Shown piece by piece: positions 12,846 through 20,226 of a stretch of 25,791 bases of DNA. The first letter of the stretch is position 1. Each line of letters starts with the position of its first letter. This DNA is from a virus. The stretch is from positions 1 to 25,791 of the IMG/VR virus record IMGVR_UViG_3300047195_000458; one strand, 5' to 3'. The notes below the pieces were generated by a model that saw only the letters and a list, made by a program, of their open reading frames with translations, searched no databases and was not told the DNA's origin. The position numbers and the translations under genes were made by a program.

Positions 12846-12861
12846 TGGAGATGAAAAAGAT

Positions 12862-13203
12862 ATGTTAGGACAAAAGAAATATAGAATCTATAGGCAAGGG
12901 GATATACTTTTGGTTGGTATAAAAAATATACCCACTGATGCACAGAAAAAAAACAATATCATAGCATATGGGGAGAAAACGGGGCATATCCATGATTTTA
13001 AGGATTTGGAGAACGTCCAGGTTTTCCAGAAAGATGGGCGACAATATACTCATGTTGACATCGATGAGACGCTTCTGACACATAATGAACATGAGGCGGT
13101 AAGAGTCCCGCAGGGTGATTACATGGTGATACGTCAGAACGAGTATGATTATTTTGCTGAACGGGAAAAGAAAGAAAGACGGATGAGGCAAGTAAGTGAT
13201 TAG
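12862..13203 (+). CDS. Conserved QGDILL protein, partner of DUF6745-like gene
   Basis: 113 aa. Segments YRIYRQGDILLVGI (7-20), IIAYGEKTGHIHDF (33-46), LTHNEHEAVRVPQGDYMVIRQ and YDYFAER match, from memory, a small conserved family (RQGDVLL ... AYGEATGHSH ... THEEHAPI.LP.G.Y.VRQREY) that usually stands next to a DUF6745 gene, as here. Its function is unknown. The repeated His residues (GHIHDF, LTHNEHE) could bind a metal. Start ATG at promoter distance from the 24-bp element; GGAG lies 12 bases upstream. Confidence 0.65.
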   Translation: MLGQKKYRIYRQGDILLVGIKNIPTDAQKKNNIIAYGEKTGHIHDFKDLENVQVFQKDGRQYTHVDIDETLLTHNEHEAVRVPQGDYMVIRQNEYDYFAEREKKERRMRQVSD

Positions 13204-13206
13204 AGT

Positions 13207-13818
13207 ATGACCGACGATGGTTATCTTGATTGGAATATATATGGGAAGAAAAAAATGGAGGAACGACCTAGTGGTTTGATTCCTTTTTATTCAATCGGCG
13301 ATATCAATCCTGCTATGTTCCAATCATATGCTACAGTTTATATGCCTCGCATTATTCGTGAGTTTGATGTCAAATTTAAGGAAGATGAATTTCATAGGAC
13401 TGTGATATCAGTTAAAGGTGTTAATTTCAGTTTTGATGAGTTTGATAAATATTTCAATAAACATGATTTCAAAGTAGAGGATGTTTTCAGTCTTTATAAC
13501 ACTGAACAGCGACGTGTTCTTATTGAAGGTCTTGGGTGGGATAACCTTATTGATAAACTTAAACCACGAGTCATTGATACTCAGTTTGATGTTAGTAAAA
13601 TAGATGGGAAGCCGATATGTAATCAACTCCTGGAGTTCGATATCAACATTAATGGCGAAACAGAGGCGGTGCGTTATGTGAAGGTGGAGGATCATACAAC
13701 CCATAAAATCACTTGTTTGGGTGTACCACGAATAAAGGATACCGATACTTGTCTTAAAGCGGTTGCTTTTACGTTTGGTCTTAAACCTAATGATTATAAA
13801 CCTCTATGGGAATCTTAA
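13207..13818 (+). CDS. DUF6745-like protein, 203 aa
   Basis: Follows the QGDILL protein by three bases. The C-terminal half has TEQRRVLIEGLGWDNLIDKL, then RYVKVEDHTTHKITCLGVP and TCLKAVAFTFGLKPNDYKPL. These fit, from memory, the C-terminal signature of DUF6745 proteins (REV.LE..G.E.YL ... L.V...DG..K.Y.L.VPP ... EAVAWTF....EY.P). Bacterial members are longer; this is a short form with about 100 N-terminal residues not clearly matched. Biochemical role unknown; the pair travels together, which suggests a joint function. Confidence 0.55.
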   Translation: MTDDGYLDWNIYGKKKMEERPSGLIPFYSIGDINPAMFQSYATVYMPRIIREFDVKFKEDEFHRTVISVKGVNFSFDEFDKYFNKHDFKVEDVFSLYNTEQRRVLIEGLGWDNLIDKLKPRVIDTQFDVSKIDGKPICNQLLEFDININGETEAVRYVKVEDHTTHKITCLGVPRIKDTDTCLKAVAFTFGLKPNDYKPLWES

Positions 13819-13844
13819 CTATATAAAAAGGAGATAAAAAAGAA

Positions 13845-14009
13845 ATGAAGAAAGTAAGTTGTGATAAATGCGGGAAGTCAATACCTGAAAACGAAGAATG
13901 GAACATATGGATTTATTCAATAACAGGCAAACAAATGCATTCAGAATCAAAAGATTACTGCACTGGATGTATTGATAAGATTAAGAAAGCGATTGAATCA
14001 GTGAGGTAA
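13845..14009 (+). CDS. 54-aa zinc-binding protein
   Basis: ATG after AAAAGGAGATAAAAAAGA. Cys6-x2-Cys9 (SCDKCGKSI) and Cys39-x2-Cys42 (YCTGCIDK) make a four-Cys zinc ribbon around a 29-residue beta segment (EEWNIWIYSIT). A compact treble clef of a type often found in phage and archaeal small proteins. Role unknown. Confidence 0.65.
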   Translation: MKKVSCDKCGKSIPENEEWNIWIYSITGKQMHSESKDYCTGCIDKIKKAIESVR

Positions 14010-14036
14010 TTATGAAAAAATATTGCCATATCCAGA

Positions 14037-14060
14037 CTTATTTAAATGTTACCTATATAA
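14037..14060 (+). promoter_or_regulatory. Promoter-like element, copy 2
   Basis: Exact 24-bp copy of 12822-12845. TTTAAAT at 14041 and CTATATAA at 14053 are archaeal TATA-like boxes. A transcript start near 14069 would leave a leader of about 28 bases that includes AAAGGAGAAAGG before the ATG at 14097. Confidence 0.6.
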
Positions 14061-14096
14061 AAGAAAATAGGAATAATTAAAAAAGGAGAAAGGGAT

Positions 14097-14645
14097 ATGA
14101 AGAAACAAAAGAATTATCTCGATAGATTAGAAGAAATAAATAAAGACTATGGTAAACGGACTGTTTTTGAATCTATTGATAAACCTATACGAAATCTTGT
14201 TTATCATATGAATCGCATAGGATTGAAGACACGTTTTTCATGCTGTGGTTTCCCTTATTTAAACGAGGAAGAACCAAAGTCACATTATAAGGGTGCTTAT
14301 GTCATGTTTTATACGCCAAACCCTGAGCAATACCAGATATTTTTTGATTTCATGAATACGGCTCGTATGCTTGGTTGGACTACTTTTTTACTTAATCCAA
14401 ATGAATGGAGTATACGGAAAAGGCGTGATTTACCAGAAGATTATTATAAACCAGATGAAATTGAATACGCAATACATGATTATGAAGGTATAGCAATTGC
14501 TATACAATCATTAGAATTTTATATTAAAAAACTTCCAACAGCAAATAAAGACTTTAGTATTATTGATGGTAATAAAGAAGTTAAAGAATTTTCTGAATAT
14601 TGGCAAATCGAACCAAAACAAGATAAAAAATTTCATGTGGAATAA
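14097..14645 (+). CDS. Hypothetical protein, 182 aa
   Basis: ATG preceded by AAAGGAGAAAGGGAT. Residues 30-55 (PIRNLVYHMNRIGLKTRFSC, then CGFPY) form a helix-strand with a Ser-Cys-Cys-Gly turn, followed by AYVMFYTP and FFDFMNTARMLGWTTFLL. An SC(C/S)G turn after a short helix and strand occurs in several small phage protein families and in TYW3-like proteins; the likeness is too weak to name a function. Controlled by promoter copy 2. Confidence 0.6.
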   Translation: MKKQKNYLDRLEEINKDYGKRTVFESIDKPIRNLVYHMNRIGLKTRFSCCGFPYLNEEEPKSHYKGAYVMFYTPNPEQYQIFFDFMNTARMLGWTTFLLNPNEWSIRKRRDLPEDYYKPDEIEYAIHDYEGIAIAIQSLEFYIKKLPTANKDFSIIDGNKEVKEFSEYWQIEPKQDKKFHVE

Positions 14646-14692
14646 ACAATAAATCTGGTTTTCACTAGAACAGGGGATGGTGATGCACAACT

Positions 14693-14896
14693 ATGCCTTA
14701 CAAAGATAAAGAGAAACAGAAACGATATCTGAAACAGTATCATAAGATACACCGGAAAATCTATCATGAGAAACTCGGGACGACAGACTTTGAGCCAATG
14801 ATGAACCGTAAATCAGATGGTGAACCTGACTGGAAAAAAGAACTACAGGATATCATGGATGAATTTAAACTACTACGTTTAAAAAGAAAACTTTAA
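14693..14896 (+). CDS. Small basic protein, 67 aa
   Basis: The product starts MPYKDKEKQKRYLKQYHKIH, a Lys/Tyr/His-rich segment like that at the N-termini of many small phage HNH-type or DNA-binding proteins. No HNH catalytic motif is present in the rest (LQDIMDEFKLLRLKRKL), so I leave it as a probable nucleic-acid-binding protein. GGTGATG upstream of the start is a modest ribosome site. Confidence 0.5.
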   Translation: MPYKDKEKQKRYLKQYHKIHRKIYHEKLGTTDFEPMMNRKSDGEPDWKKELQDIMDEFKLLRLKRKL

Positions 14897-15003
14897 ATAG
14901 TTATTAATTAAGGTTTTACCCTTATTTTGGTAATACAGTTAAATACAAGGTGCGCCGAAGCTAGAGGCGGGATTCGTGCATTATCAGGGAGGGGGATGGC
15001 ACA
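14897..15003 (+). other. Noncoding stretch with GC-rich segment
   Basis: An AT-rich part with TTTAAATA at 14893-14900 and TTAAATA at about 14939 is followed by a clearly GC-richer piece (14949-15000). That piece can pair CGCC with GGCG around GAAGCTAGA, and more distantly GTGC with GCAC. In an AT-rich archaeal genome a GC-rich island behind TATA-like boxes could be a small structured RNA or a leader. No tRNA fold is seen. Confidence 0.25.
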
Positions 15004-15150
15004 TTGACTTTAAACGATACTATGAGTGATGATAAAGAGGATTACATAGAGGAACACCCAACATCTATCAACAAGAGACTTAACCGCTTATCTGTCAAGA
15101 AGATAAAATCATTAGGTAAACATTGGGAAGAGATGTATGGGGAGCCGTAA
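15004..15150 (+). CDS. Hypothetical small protein, 48 aa
   Basis: TTG 15004 is set eight bases after an AGGGAGGGGG site; ATG 15022 in the same frame gives 42 aa starting MSDDKEDYIEEHP. The product is charged and helical (INKRLNRLSVKKIKSLGKHWEEM). No family recognised. It is the only likely gene in the 14.9-15.36 kb gap. Confidence 0.45.
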   Translation: MTLNDTMSDDKEDYIEEHPTSINKRLNRLSVKKIKSLGKHWEEMYGEP

Positions 15151-15363
15151 CCATGCCTGCACTAAAGTTATTTGATATTATCGCGGATACTCACATATCC
15201 GGTTTCATTTGATCGCACGCATGGCGGTACATCCCCACATTCTCATTCATGTACACCACGGTAAACAATATTTCAGTTAAAACAAGAATCCTTTAAATAC
15301 TATTCTTATCTAAACGGAAACTAGAAGTTGAAACACATATAAAAGAATCAATTAAAACTTACC
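15151..15363 (+). other. Noncoding region before late genes
   Basis: 213 bases with no convincing gene. A 19-codon ORF (15153-15212, MPALKLFDIIADTHISGFI) lacks a ribosome site. Small inverted repeats are present: GGATA / TATCC at 15185-15200 and GTACAT / ATGTAC at about 15228-15255. The right part is AT-rich and holds the late promoter boxes. Confidence 0.5.
15291..15344 (+). promoter_or_regulatory. Late-region promoter boxes, one apparently leaderless
   Basis: Two TATA-like boxes: CTTTAAATA at 15291-15299 and CATATAAAA at 15336-15344. The second is centred about 23 bases before the ATG at 15364. No ribosome site precedes that ATG, so a leaderless archaeal transcript fits well. The first box would give a leader of about 43 bases. 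Confidence 0.55.
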
Positions 15364-15789
15364 ATGTGCTTTAAAACAAAAATGTTACTAACACCACCAA
15401 AAAACCTGGTGGACATCACAGGAGTCGACATCCAAAGACTACTTGTAACAGCATTTTCCAAGGCGAACATCTTCATAAGCGACAGCACCTACAAGACAAC
15501 CAGTATAGATGAATTAATGCGATTCCTTAAAGATGATAAGACCAACGAGTACAGATATGTATCTGATTATTACGACTGTGATGACTTCAGTTATCGTCTC
15601 ATGGGCAGCATCCATTGTGTCGACTGGGGTGCGTTGCCCTTTGGTATAGTCTGGCTTAGTAAACCCTCCGGTAATCATGCGATGAACATCTTCATCGATA
15701 ACGAACATAATATATTTTTAATAGAACCACAAAACGATACTTTTTTTATTTGTCCATCAGACTGGGTTCCATATCTCATAATAATATGA
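15364..15789 (+). CDS. Cys/His peptidase- or transglutaminase-like protein
   Basis: 141 aa. The pattern YYDCDDFSYRLMG (69-81), then GIVWLSKPSGNHAMNIFID (94-112) and IEPQNDTFF (120-128) places Cys72, His105 and Glu121 in the order of papain/transglutaminase-like folds; the DCDDF and NHxxN motifs are familiar from phage and environmental proteins of that type. Possible roles are capsid maturation, cell-wall or pseudomurein attack, or protein crosslinking; the sequence does not decide. First gene of the late block, with a TATA box at leaderless distance and no ribosome site. No signal peptide. Confidence 0.5.
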   Translation: MCFKTKMLLTPPKNLVDITGVDIQRLLVTAFSKANIFISDSTYKTTSIDELMRFLKDDKTNEYRYVSDYYDCDDFSYRLMGSIHCVDWGALPFGIVWLSKPSGNHAMNIFIDNEHNIFLIEPQNDTFFICPSDWVPYLIII

Positions 15790-15920
15790 AACTAATAGAC
15801 CGTATCCTAAAAAAAAGACTACCAAGCCCCTGTGACTCATGTTTCTACCAATGGTACTTCAACAATGGGAGAATAAGCCAAGATGAGGAAAAGAAGCAAC
15901 CCACCCAAACCCCGATCTGA
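15786..15920 (+). CDS. Hypothetical small protein, 44 aa
   Basis: ATG overlaps the previous stop (ATGA). The product starts MKLIDRILKKRLPSPCDSC and contains CDSCFYQWYF, a single Cys-x2-Cys, then a polar tail. It overlaps the next small gene by 38 bases in another frame, so one of the two may be spurious, though both start near plausible signals. Confidence 0.35.
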   Translation: MKLIDRILKKRLPSPCDSCFYQWYFNNGRISQDEEKKQPTQTPI

Positions 15921-16023
15921 AACAGTAGCAGGACGCGACAACCGACATATCCGTGCTAAGATAAACGAGGCGCGGAAAGAACAATATATCTTGGATAGGC
16001 AACGGGAGCATCTCAATGAGTGA
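15883..16023 (+). CDS. Basic 46-aa protein before terS
   Basis: ATG 15883; the product starts MRKRSNPPKPRSETVAGRDN and continues with a long charged helix (AKINEARKEQYILDRQREHL). It ends in an eight-base overlap with the small terminase gene and carries that gene's GGGAG site. It may bind DNA in packaging; this is inferred from charge and place only. Confidence 0.45.
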   Translation: MRKRSNPPKPRSETVAGRDNRHIRAKINEARKEQYILDRQREHLNE

Positions 16024-16456
16024 CACTAAACTCACGCCGGAGATAACAGAAATCATCTGCCAATATATCGAAAAAGGAAACAGTATAGAAACAGCAGCCC
16101 AGGCAGTAGGAATATGCCGTAAAACATTTTATAACTGGTTAGACCGAGGGGAAAAAGAAGAACCAGAATTTATACAATTTACACATAACATAAAAAAGGC
16201 TCGTGCAAAATCAGAGATGCGTCATGTTGAGGTCATAGAAGATGCAATGGATAAAAGCTGGCAGGCTGCAGCATGGTGGCTGGAACGAAGAAACAGGGAC
16301 AAATGGGGACAACACACTGAACAGAAAATAGAACACACAGGTAAGATAGACTCGAACATAACTTATGAATATAAGGTAATAGAAAATGCAGTTACCAGCC
16401 CCTCGCCCGTTACTCCCAAAACAACAGGAAGTAATGGAAGCGACGAAACAATATAG
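16016..16456 (+). CDS. terS: Terminase small subunit
   Basis: 146 aa. The N-terminal helix-turn-helix (24-42, IETAAQAVGICRKTFYNWL) should recognise the packaging site; the middle is helical (oligomerisation) and AAWWLERRNRDKWG matches the conserved end of phage TerS proteins with this HTH type. The C-terminal tail is Thr/Ser/Pro-rich. Its last 71 bases overlap the large subunit gene, an unusually long overlap that ties their translation together. ATG with GGGAGCATCTCA upstream. Confidence 0.85.
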   Translation: MSDTKLTPEITEIICQYIEKGNSIETAAQAVGICRKTFYNWLDRGEKEEPEFIQFTHNIKKARAKSEMRHVEVIEDAMDKSWQAAAWWLERRNRDKWGQHTEQKIEHTGKIDSNITYEYKVIENAVTSPSPVTPKTTGSNGSDETI

Positions 16457-17651
16457 ATACGTCCTGTATAGTGGCGCATATCGAGCTGGTAAGACTCTCT
16501 TACTCGCTCATGTCGTCATCCTTAACTGTCTGAAATACCCAGAGAGCGTCTGGGCAGTCGTATCAGAGACATACCCACGACTGCGGGATAGTGTCATCAA
16601 GACCTTCATGGAAGAAATACAATTGTTTGAACAACTGCATAAAGAACATAACCAGGATTCATTCATTAAGAATATTAACACGACATATCATGAGATAATG
16701 TTTCAGAATGGCTCTGAGATATTATTCCGCAGTTGTGACAAGGACCGTAATTTCGCATCTATGAATCTCTCTGGTTTCGCTATAGACGAGCCAGTGGATG
16801 TATCTGAATCTGTGTTTCTCATGCTTCAATCACGACTCTCAAATAAGAGTACAAAACATCACCTCGGTATATTGGCGACAAACCCGGGTGGTTTTGACTC
16901 ATGGGTGTATAAGTATTTCTTTGAGCGTAAACTACCAGGGTATTACACGGTTGAGACAAGCACATATGATAACGTACTGTTACCACAGCAAGAACAATAT
17001 ATAACTGACTGTGAGAACAGTTTTGATGCTGATTATGCACGTCGTTATCTGCAGGGTTGTTGGGGGAGTTTCGAGGGATTGATCTATAAAGACTTCAGCA
17101 AGGAAAAGCATGTTGGTGACTATAGACAGTCACCTTTATCAAGTCATATCGCTGGCTATGATGACGGATACCGAAACCCAGCTTGTCTATTAATTGGCGG
17201 TGTTGACTCAGATAACAGACTCTATGTGTTACATGAGTTCTATAAATCAGATTTCACCACCGATGAAATCTCAAATACCATTAAACCACTCTACACGCAA
17301 TACGACCTCAGAAAAATATTCTGCGACCCCAGCGGTCTGAACGCGATAGAAACATTTAAACGCAACGGGATGCGAGCCATCGATGCAGACAACAAGAAAC
17401 AAGGACAACTCGGAGGCATCAGCAAACTAAAATCTTTATTCAAACAAGACATGATATATATCGATTCATCCTGCGTTAATCTAATCAAACAACTGCAATC
17501 CTATCGTTATGAGAAAGACAAAGCAAGTGGGAACTACACTGAAGAGCCAGTCAAGAAAGACGACCATGCAGTAGACGCACTCAGGTACATGGTATCCGAG
17601 TACGACCCGTTTAAAAGATTCACACTAGGTGTCGCCTTTGATTGGACCTAA
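16386..17651 (+). CDS. terL: Terminase large subunit
   Basis: 421-aa packaging motor. ATPase: P-loop SGAYRAGKT (29-37), Walker B Asp134-Glu135 (GFAIDEP), coupling motif ILATNP (162-167). Nuclease (RNase H fold): Asp259 (AGYDDGYRNPA), Asp314 (FCDPSG) and Asp397 (DDHAVDALRY). All motor and nuclease residues are present. The start ATG 16386 gives a normal N-terminus (LLPKQQEVMEA before the P-loop). It cuts concatemers and pumps DNA through the portal encoded just downstream. Confidence 0.96.
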   Translation: MQLPAPRPLLPKQQEVMEATKQYRYVLYSGAYRAGKTLLLAHVVILNCLKYPESVWAVVSETYPRLRDSVIKTFMEEIQLFEQLHKEHNQDSFIKNINTTYHEIMFQNGSEILFRSCDKDRNFASMNLSGFAIDEPVDVSESVFLMLQSRLSNKSTKHHLGILATNPGGFDSWVYKYFFERKLPGYYTVETSTYDNVLLPQQEQYITDCENSFDADYARRYLQGCWGSFEGLIYKDFSKEKHVGDYRQSPLSSHIAGYDDGYRNPACLLIGGVDSDNRLYVLHEFYKSDFTTDEISNTIKPLYTQYDLRKIFCDPSGLNAIETFKRNGMRAIDADNKKQGQLGGISKLKSLFKQDMIYIDSSCVNLIKQLQSYRYEKDKASGNYTEEPVKKDDHAVDALRYMVSEYDPFKRFTLGVAFDWT

Positions 17652-17655
17652 CGAG

Positions 17656-17787
17656 ATGAACGAATTATTAAACAAGATGACCGATGTGAAAGAATATAAC
17701 ATGTTCAGGTTCATGAACAGCATCTTCGGGCATTACACGATGACGATGGGACACGGCATCGAAGTACAAAACAAAATATTAAACTAA
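17656..17787 (+). CDS. Hypothetical small protein, 43 aa
   Basis: ATG four bases after the terL stop. The product starts MNELLNKMTDVKEYNMF and is Met-rich (seven Met), ending GHGIEVQNKILN. It fills the gap between terL and portal. No motif; possibly real given the close packing. Confidence 0.4.
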   Translation: MNELLNKMTDVKEYNMFRFMNSIFGHYTMTMGHGIEVQNKILN

Positions 17788-17807
17788 AAAAGGAGAAATG
17801 TAAGGGG

Positions 17808-19268
17808 ATGGGATTATTTGATTTCGTACGGGACTTCCAGGTCTACCGTAAAACCAAGAACGAGCCAGAATCCAAGGTCAAAACACCAGGGCCAGCATGG
17901 AAAGGCATAGAGATACAACAAGCTGACTCTGGTGACCTCACTAAAAGCGACCTTGGTGAAACCTTCGCGAAAGAGGCGTTCATACAGAAAGGATGCTGGA
18001 AAAAAAACAAAGACCTCATCGGCAGCGGCTGGCATATCGTACATAAAGACCCAGAGAAAGAACCAGATGAGATCGACATCAAGATCATAGAGGATTTCAA
18101 CCAAAAGACAAACATCAAGGATAAACTCATTCTCTCAGGCGTCAGCGCAGACGTATACGGCGACGGATTCATAGAGAAAATATACTCAGAGTCAAAAGAC
18201 AGCACATGTGAAGATAATGTGCAGAACGACCAAGGAGAATCCATCTATCCACTGGTTGACCTGAAGATTCTTGACGGGGAGTTCATCTCTAATTTTGAGA
18301 AAAAAAAGTATTCAAGGAATGAACAAAAATATTACATATTGAAAACAAAAGGAGACACCCTGTATTTTCATCCATCCCGTCTTATCCATGTTGCTGAACG
18401 GCGTTACCCTGGCAAGATATTCGGGATCAGCAGACTCTACATAGGACGCAATATTATTAATAGTAAGATTATCGCTGACCGTGATTTCGGGACGTTCATC
18501 GAATGGGCAGGCAGCGGCGTGTTTGATAACACGGTTACTGGAGCAAACGAGAACATCATCAAAGAACTTGCACTCAGATACAAGAGTCGCAAGAAGATAT
18601 TTATGCATGATGAGAACGAGACATGGCAGGTCTTGAATCCGACTATCTTCAACCCTGAGCCTTTTGCACAGTTTTTCTACATCAACATCGCAGCGTTGTT
18701 CGACATGCCTTGGTACGTCCTTGCGGGAGTATCACCAGGTCAACTCACTGGTTCTGAGATAGGCATGGCTGATTATACCAAAACACTTAGTAATCTACGG
18801 GAGACAGTTTATTCTTATTATTTGACGACGATTTATACTGAGCTGTTACGTGGGCAAGGTCGCAGTTTCGATGAATACCAGGTCGAGTGGAACCCTGATT
18901 ATGTGGATGAAACAAGTGAAGCAACCATCCTCAAACTACGATCTGATGCAGCAGCAGTTCTCTACAACATCAACAGCATCGATGAGGAAGAAGTACGACT
19001 TATCGCTCAGAACGGCATCGTAGACAAAGACGGCAACAGTGTCCTTAAAAAAGAACTACCGACCATCGACAACCAGCCGTCTATAGTGATACAGCCAGGG
19101 TCAATACCAGAAGAACCGATAGTACCACCCCCTAAGAAAGAAGAGGGTTGGATGACCGCAGATGAGAAACTGCAATATGAGAAAGAGAAACTCATTGGTG
19201 AAATCGAACTTATCAAGCAGGATGAGAGGCTGAAAAATGCGTCCAAAAACAAGAACAAAAAAAATTAA
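17808..19268 (+). CDS. Portal protein
   Basis: 486 aa. Position between terL and the MuF-like gene, length and segments such as AKEAFIQKGCWKKNKDLIGSG, DVYGDGFIE, HPSRLIHVAERRYPG, AGVSPGQLTGSEIGMADYTK and LRETVYSYYL fit DUF1073-like phage portals (the clip, stem and wing region around SGSExG). It forms the dodecameric gate for DNA. The C-terminal 60 residues are charged and coiled-coil-like (DEKLQYEKEKLIGEIELIKQ) after a Pro-rich linker. ATG after AAAGGAGAAATGTAAGGGG. Confidence 0.87.
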   Translation: MGLFDFVRDFQVYRKTKNEPESKVKTPGPAWKGIEIQQADSGDLTKSDLGETFAKEAFIQKGCWKKNKDLIGSGWHIVHKDPEKEPDEIDIKIIEDFNQKTNIKDKLILSGVSADVYGDGFIEKIYSESKDSTCEDNVQNDQGESIYPLVDLKILDGEFISNFEKKKYSRNEQKYYILKTKGDTLYFHPSRLIHVAERRYPGKIFGISRLYIGRNIINSKIIADRDFGTFIEWAGSGVFDNTVTGANENIIKELALRYKSRKKIFMHDENETWQVLNPTIFNPEPFAQFFYINIAALFDMPWYVLAGVSPGQLTGSEIGMADYTKTLSNLRETVYSYYLTTIYTELLRGQGRSFDEYQVEWNPDYVDETSEATILKLRSDAAAVLYNINSIDEEEVRLIAQNGIVDKDGNSVLKKELPTIDNQPSIVIQPGSIPEEPIVPPPKKEEGWMTADEKLQYEKEKLIGEIELIKQDERLKNASKNKNKKN

Positions 19269-19362
19269 TGCAATCTGGTCGATACAAGGTTCTTGGGTTG
19301 TATCAAAAACAGATGATTCAATATCATATTCTTGTAACAATGAATGGATAAAACATGGTTAG
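19237..19362 (+). CDS. 41-aa protein overlapping portal end
   Basis: ATG 19237 lies inside the portal 3' end with GAGAGG eight bases upstream, and TAG 19360-19362 overlaps the MuF-like start. The product starts MRPKTRTKKINAIWSIQGSW and continues with VVSKTDDSISYSC, a beta-rich, plausible small domain. This frame spans the whole gap between the two head genes, favouring a real gene over chance. Confidence 0.45.
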   Translation: MRPKTRTKKINAIWSIQGSWVVSKTDDSISYSCNNEWIKHG

Positions 19363-20116
19363 AAACAGCCTACGACTCCCTAAGACACGTTTCCGTGATG
19401 CGACCCATACTACCATGTTGCAGAACACATATTATAAACGGCTTGTAGGATTGTTTGATAAGTTCCAGGAGAAAATACAGCCGCATATGGTTAATATATT
19501 AGACAATAGTGAAGGATTAGGTTTTGTTCAATCCTTTAATGGTAAGATAACCACTGTCGCCAACAGCACCATCATAGTAGGCTCTCCTGAGATAGTTTAT
19601 GATAATATCAGACAGGCTTATATTAAAGGGAAGAAAGCAGCATCAGAGAACCCACGATTGCGGATGAACAGCATCATCATACCCTACCAGCTCAATAGGT
19701 TAGATCAACGGGTAGTGGAGGATTTAAAAACACGTAATCTCGGGGAAGTAACTAAACTCACAGATGATATGAGGGCAGCGATGCTTAGGACACTCACAGA
19801 TGGAGTCCGGTTGCAACAAAGCACAGAAGACATCGTACGGGTTATTAACCAACAAATACCAGATATAACACGTCCAAGGGCTAAAACAATAGCACGGACA
19901 GAGATAAGCTATAGTTACAACAGTGCGGTCAGTAGGAGTTATCAGAGTATCGGCATCGATAAATGGCAATGGCTTAGTGCAATGGGTGACACTGTCTGCC
20001 CTGAATGCGCGAGTCTGCATGGTCAAGTATTTGATTTCAGCGACCCGGAACCCCCGTTGCATCCGAATTGTTTCTGCACGATTTATCCCGTGGTGGATAA
20101 GGAGTTCAAACCATGA
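19355..20116 (+). CDS. MuF-like minor head protein
   Basis: 253 aa, of the SPP1 gp7 / Mu gpF family, which binds the portal and enters the head. The diagnostic C-terminal domain is complete: AKTIARTEISYSYNSA (about 178-193), then DKWQWLSAMGDTVCPECASL (about 204-223), HGQVFDF and HPNCFCTIYPV. Cys in CPEC and the His/Cys of HPNCFC form the usual metal-like cluster. No toxin domain is fused at the C-terminus. ATG overlaps the preceding small ORF. Confidence 0.88.
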   Translation: MVRNSLRLPKTRFRDATHTTMLQNTYYKRLVGLFDKFQEKIQPHMVNILDNSEGLGFVQSFNGKITTVANSTIIVGSPEIVYDNIRQAYIKGKKAASENPRLRMNSIIIPYQLNRLDQRVVEDLKTRNLGEVTKLTDDMRAAMLRTLTDGVRLQQSTEDIVRVINQQIPDITRPRAKTIARTEISYSYNSAVSRSYQSIGIDKWQWLSAMGDTVCPECASLHGQVFDFSDPEPPLHPNCFCTIYPVVDKEFKP

Positions 20117-20226
20117 AAACAACAATAACTTTCTGTGATTTTTTCTTTATGATTCAACCTGATGATATCCCCGATATCCCGAATCGTCCTTGGGAACCAC
20201 CGGATGATGATGAGGATAAAAAATGA
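20113..20226 (+). CDS. Acidic 37-aa protein
   Basis: ATGA overlap with the MuF-like stop and again with the next gene (20223). The product starts MKTTITFCDFFFMIQPDDIP and ends with a Pro/Asp-rich tail (EPPDDDEDKK). Overlapping at both ends, it is probably translated, at least for coupling. Function unknown. Confidence 0.45.
   Translation: MKTTITFCDFFFMIQPDDIPDIPNRPWEPPDDDEDKK

Noticed and set aside
15153-15290. Readthrough of TGA at 15210 joining two short frames into one protein
   Set aside because: The same frame is open for a further 25 codons after the TGA, but there is no ribosome site, family match or recoding signal; likely chance.
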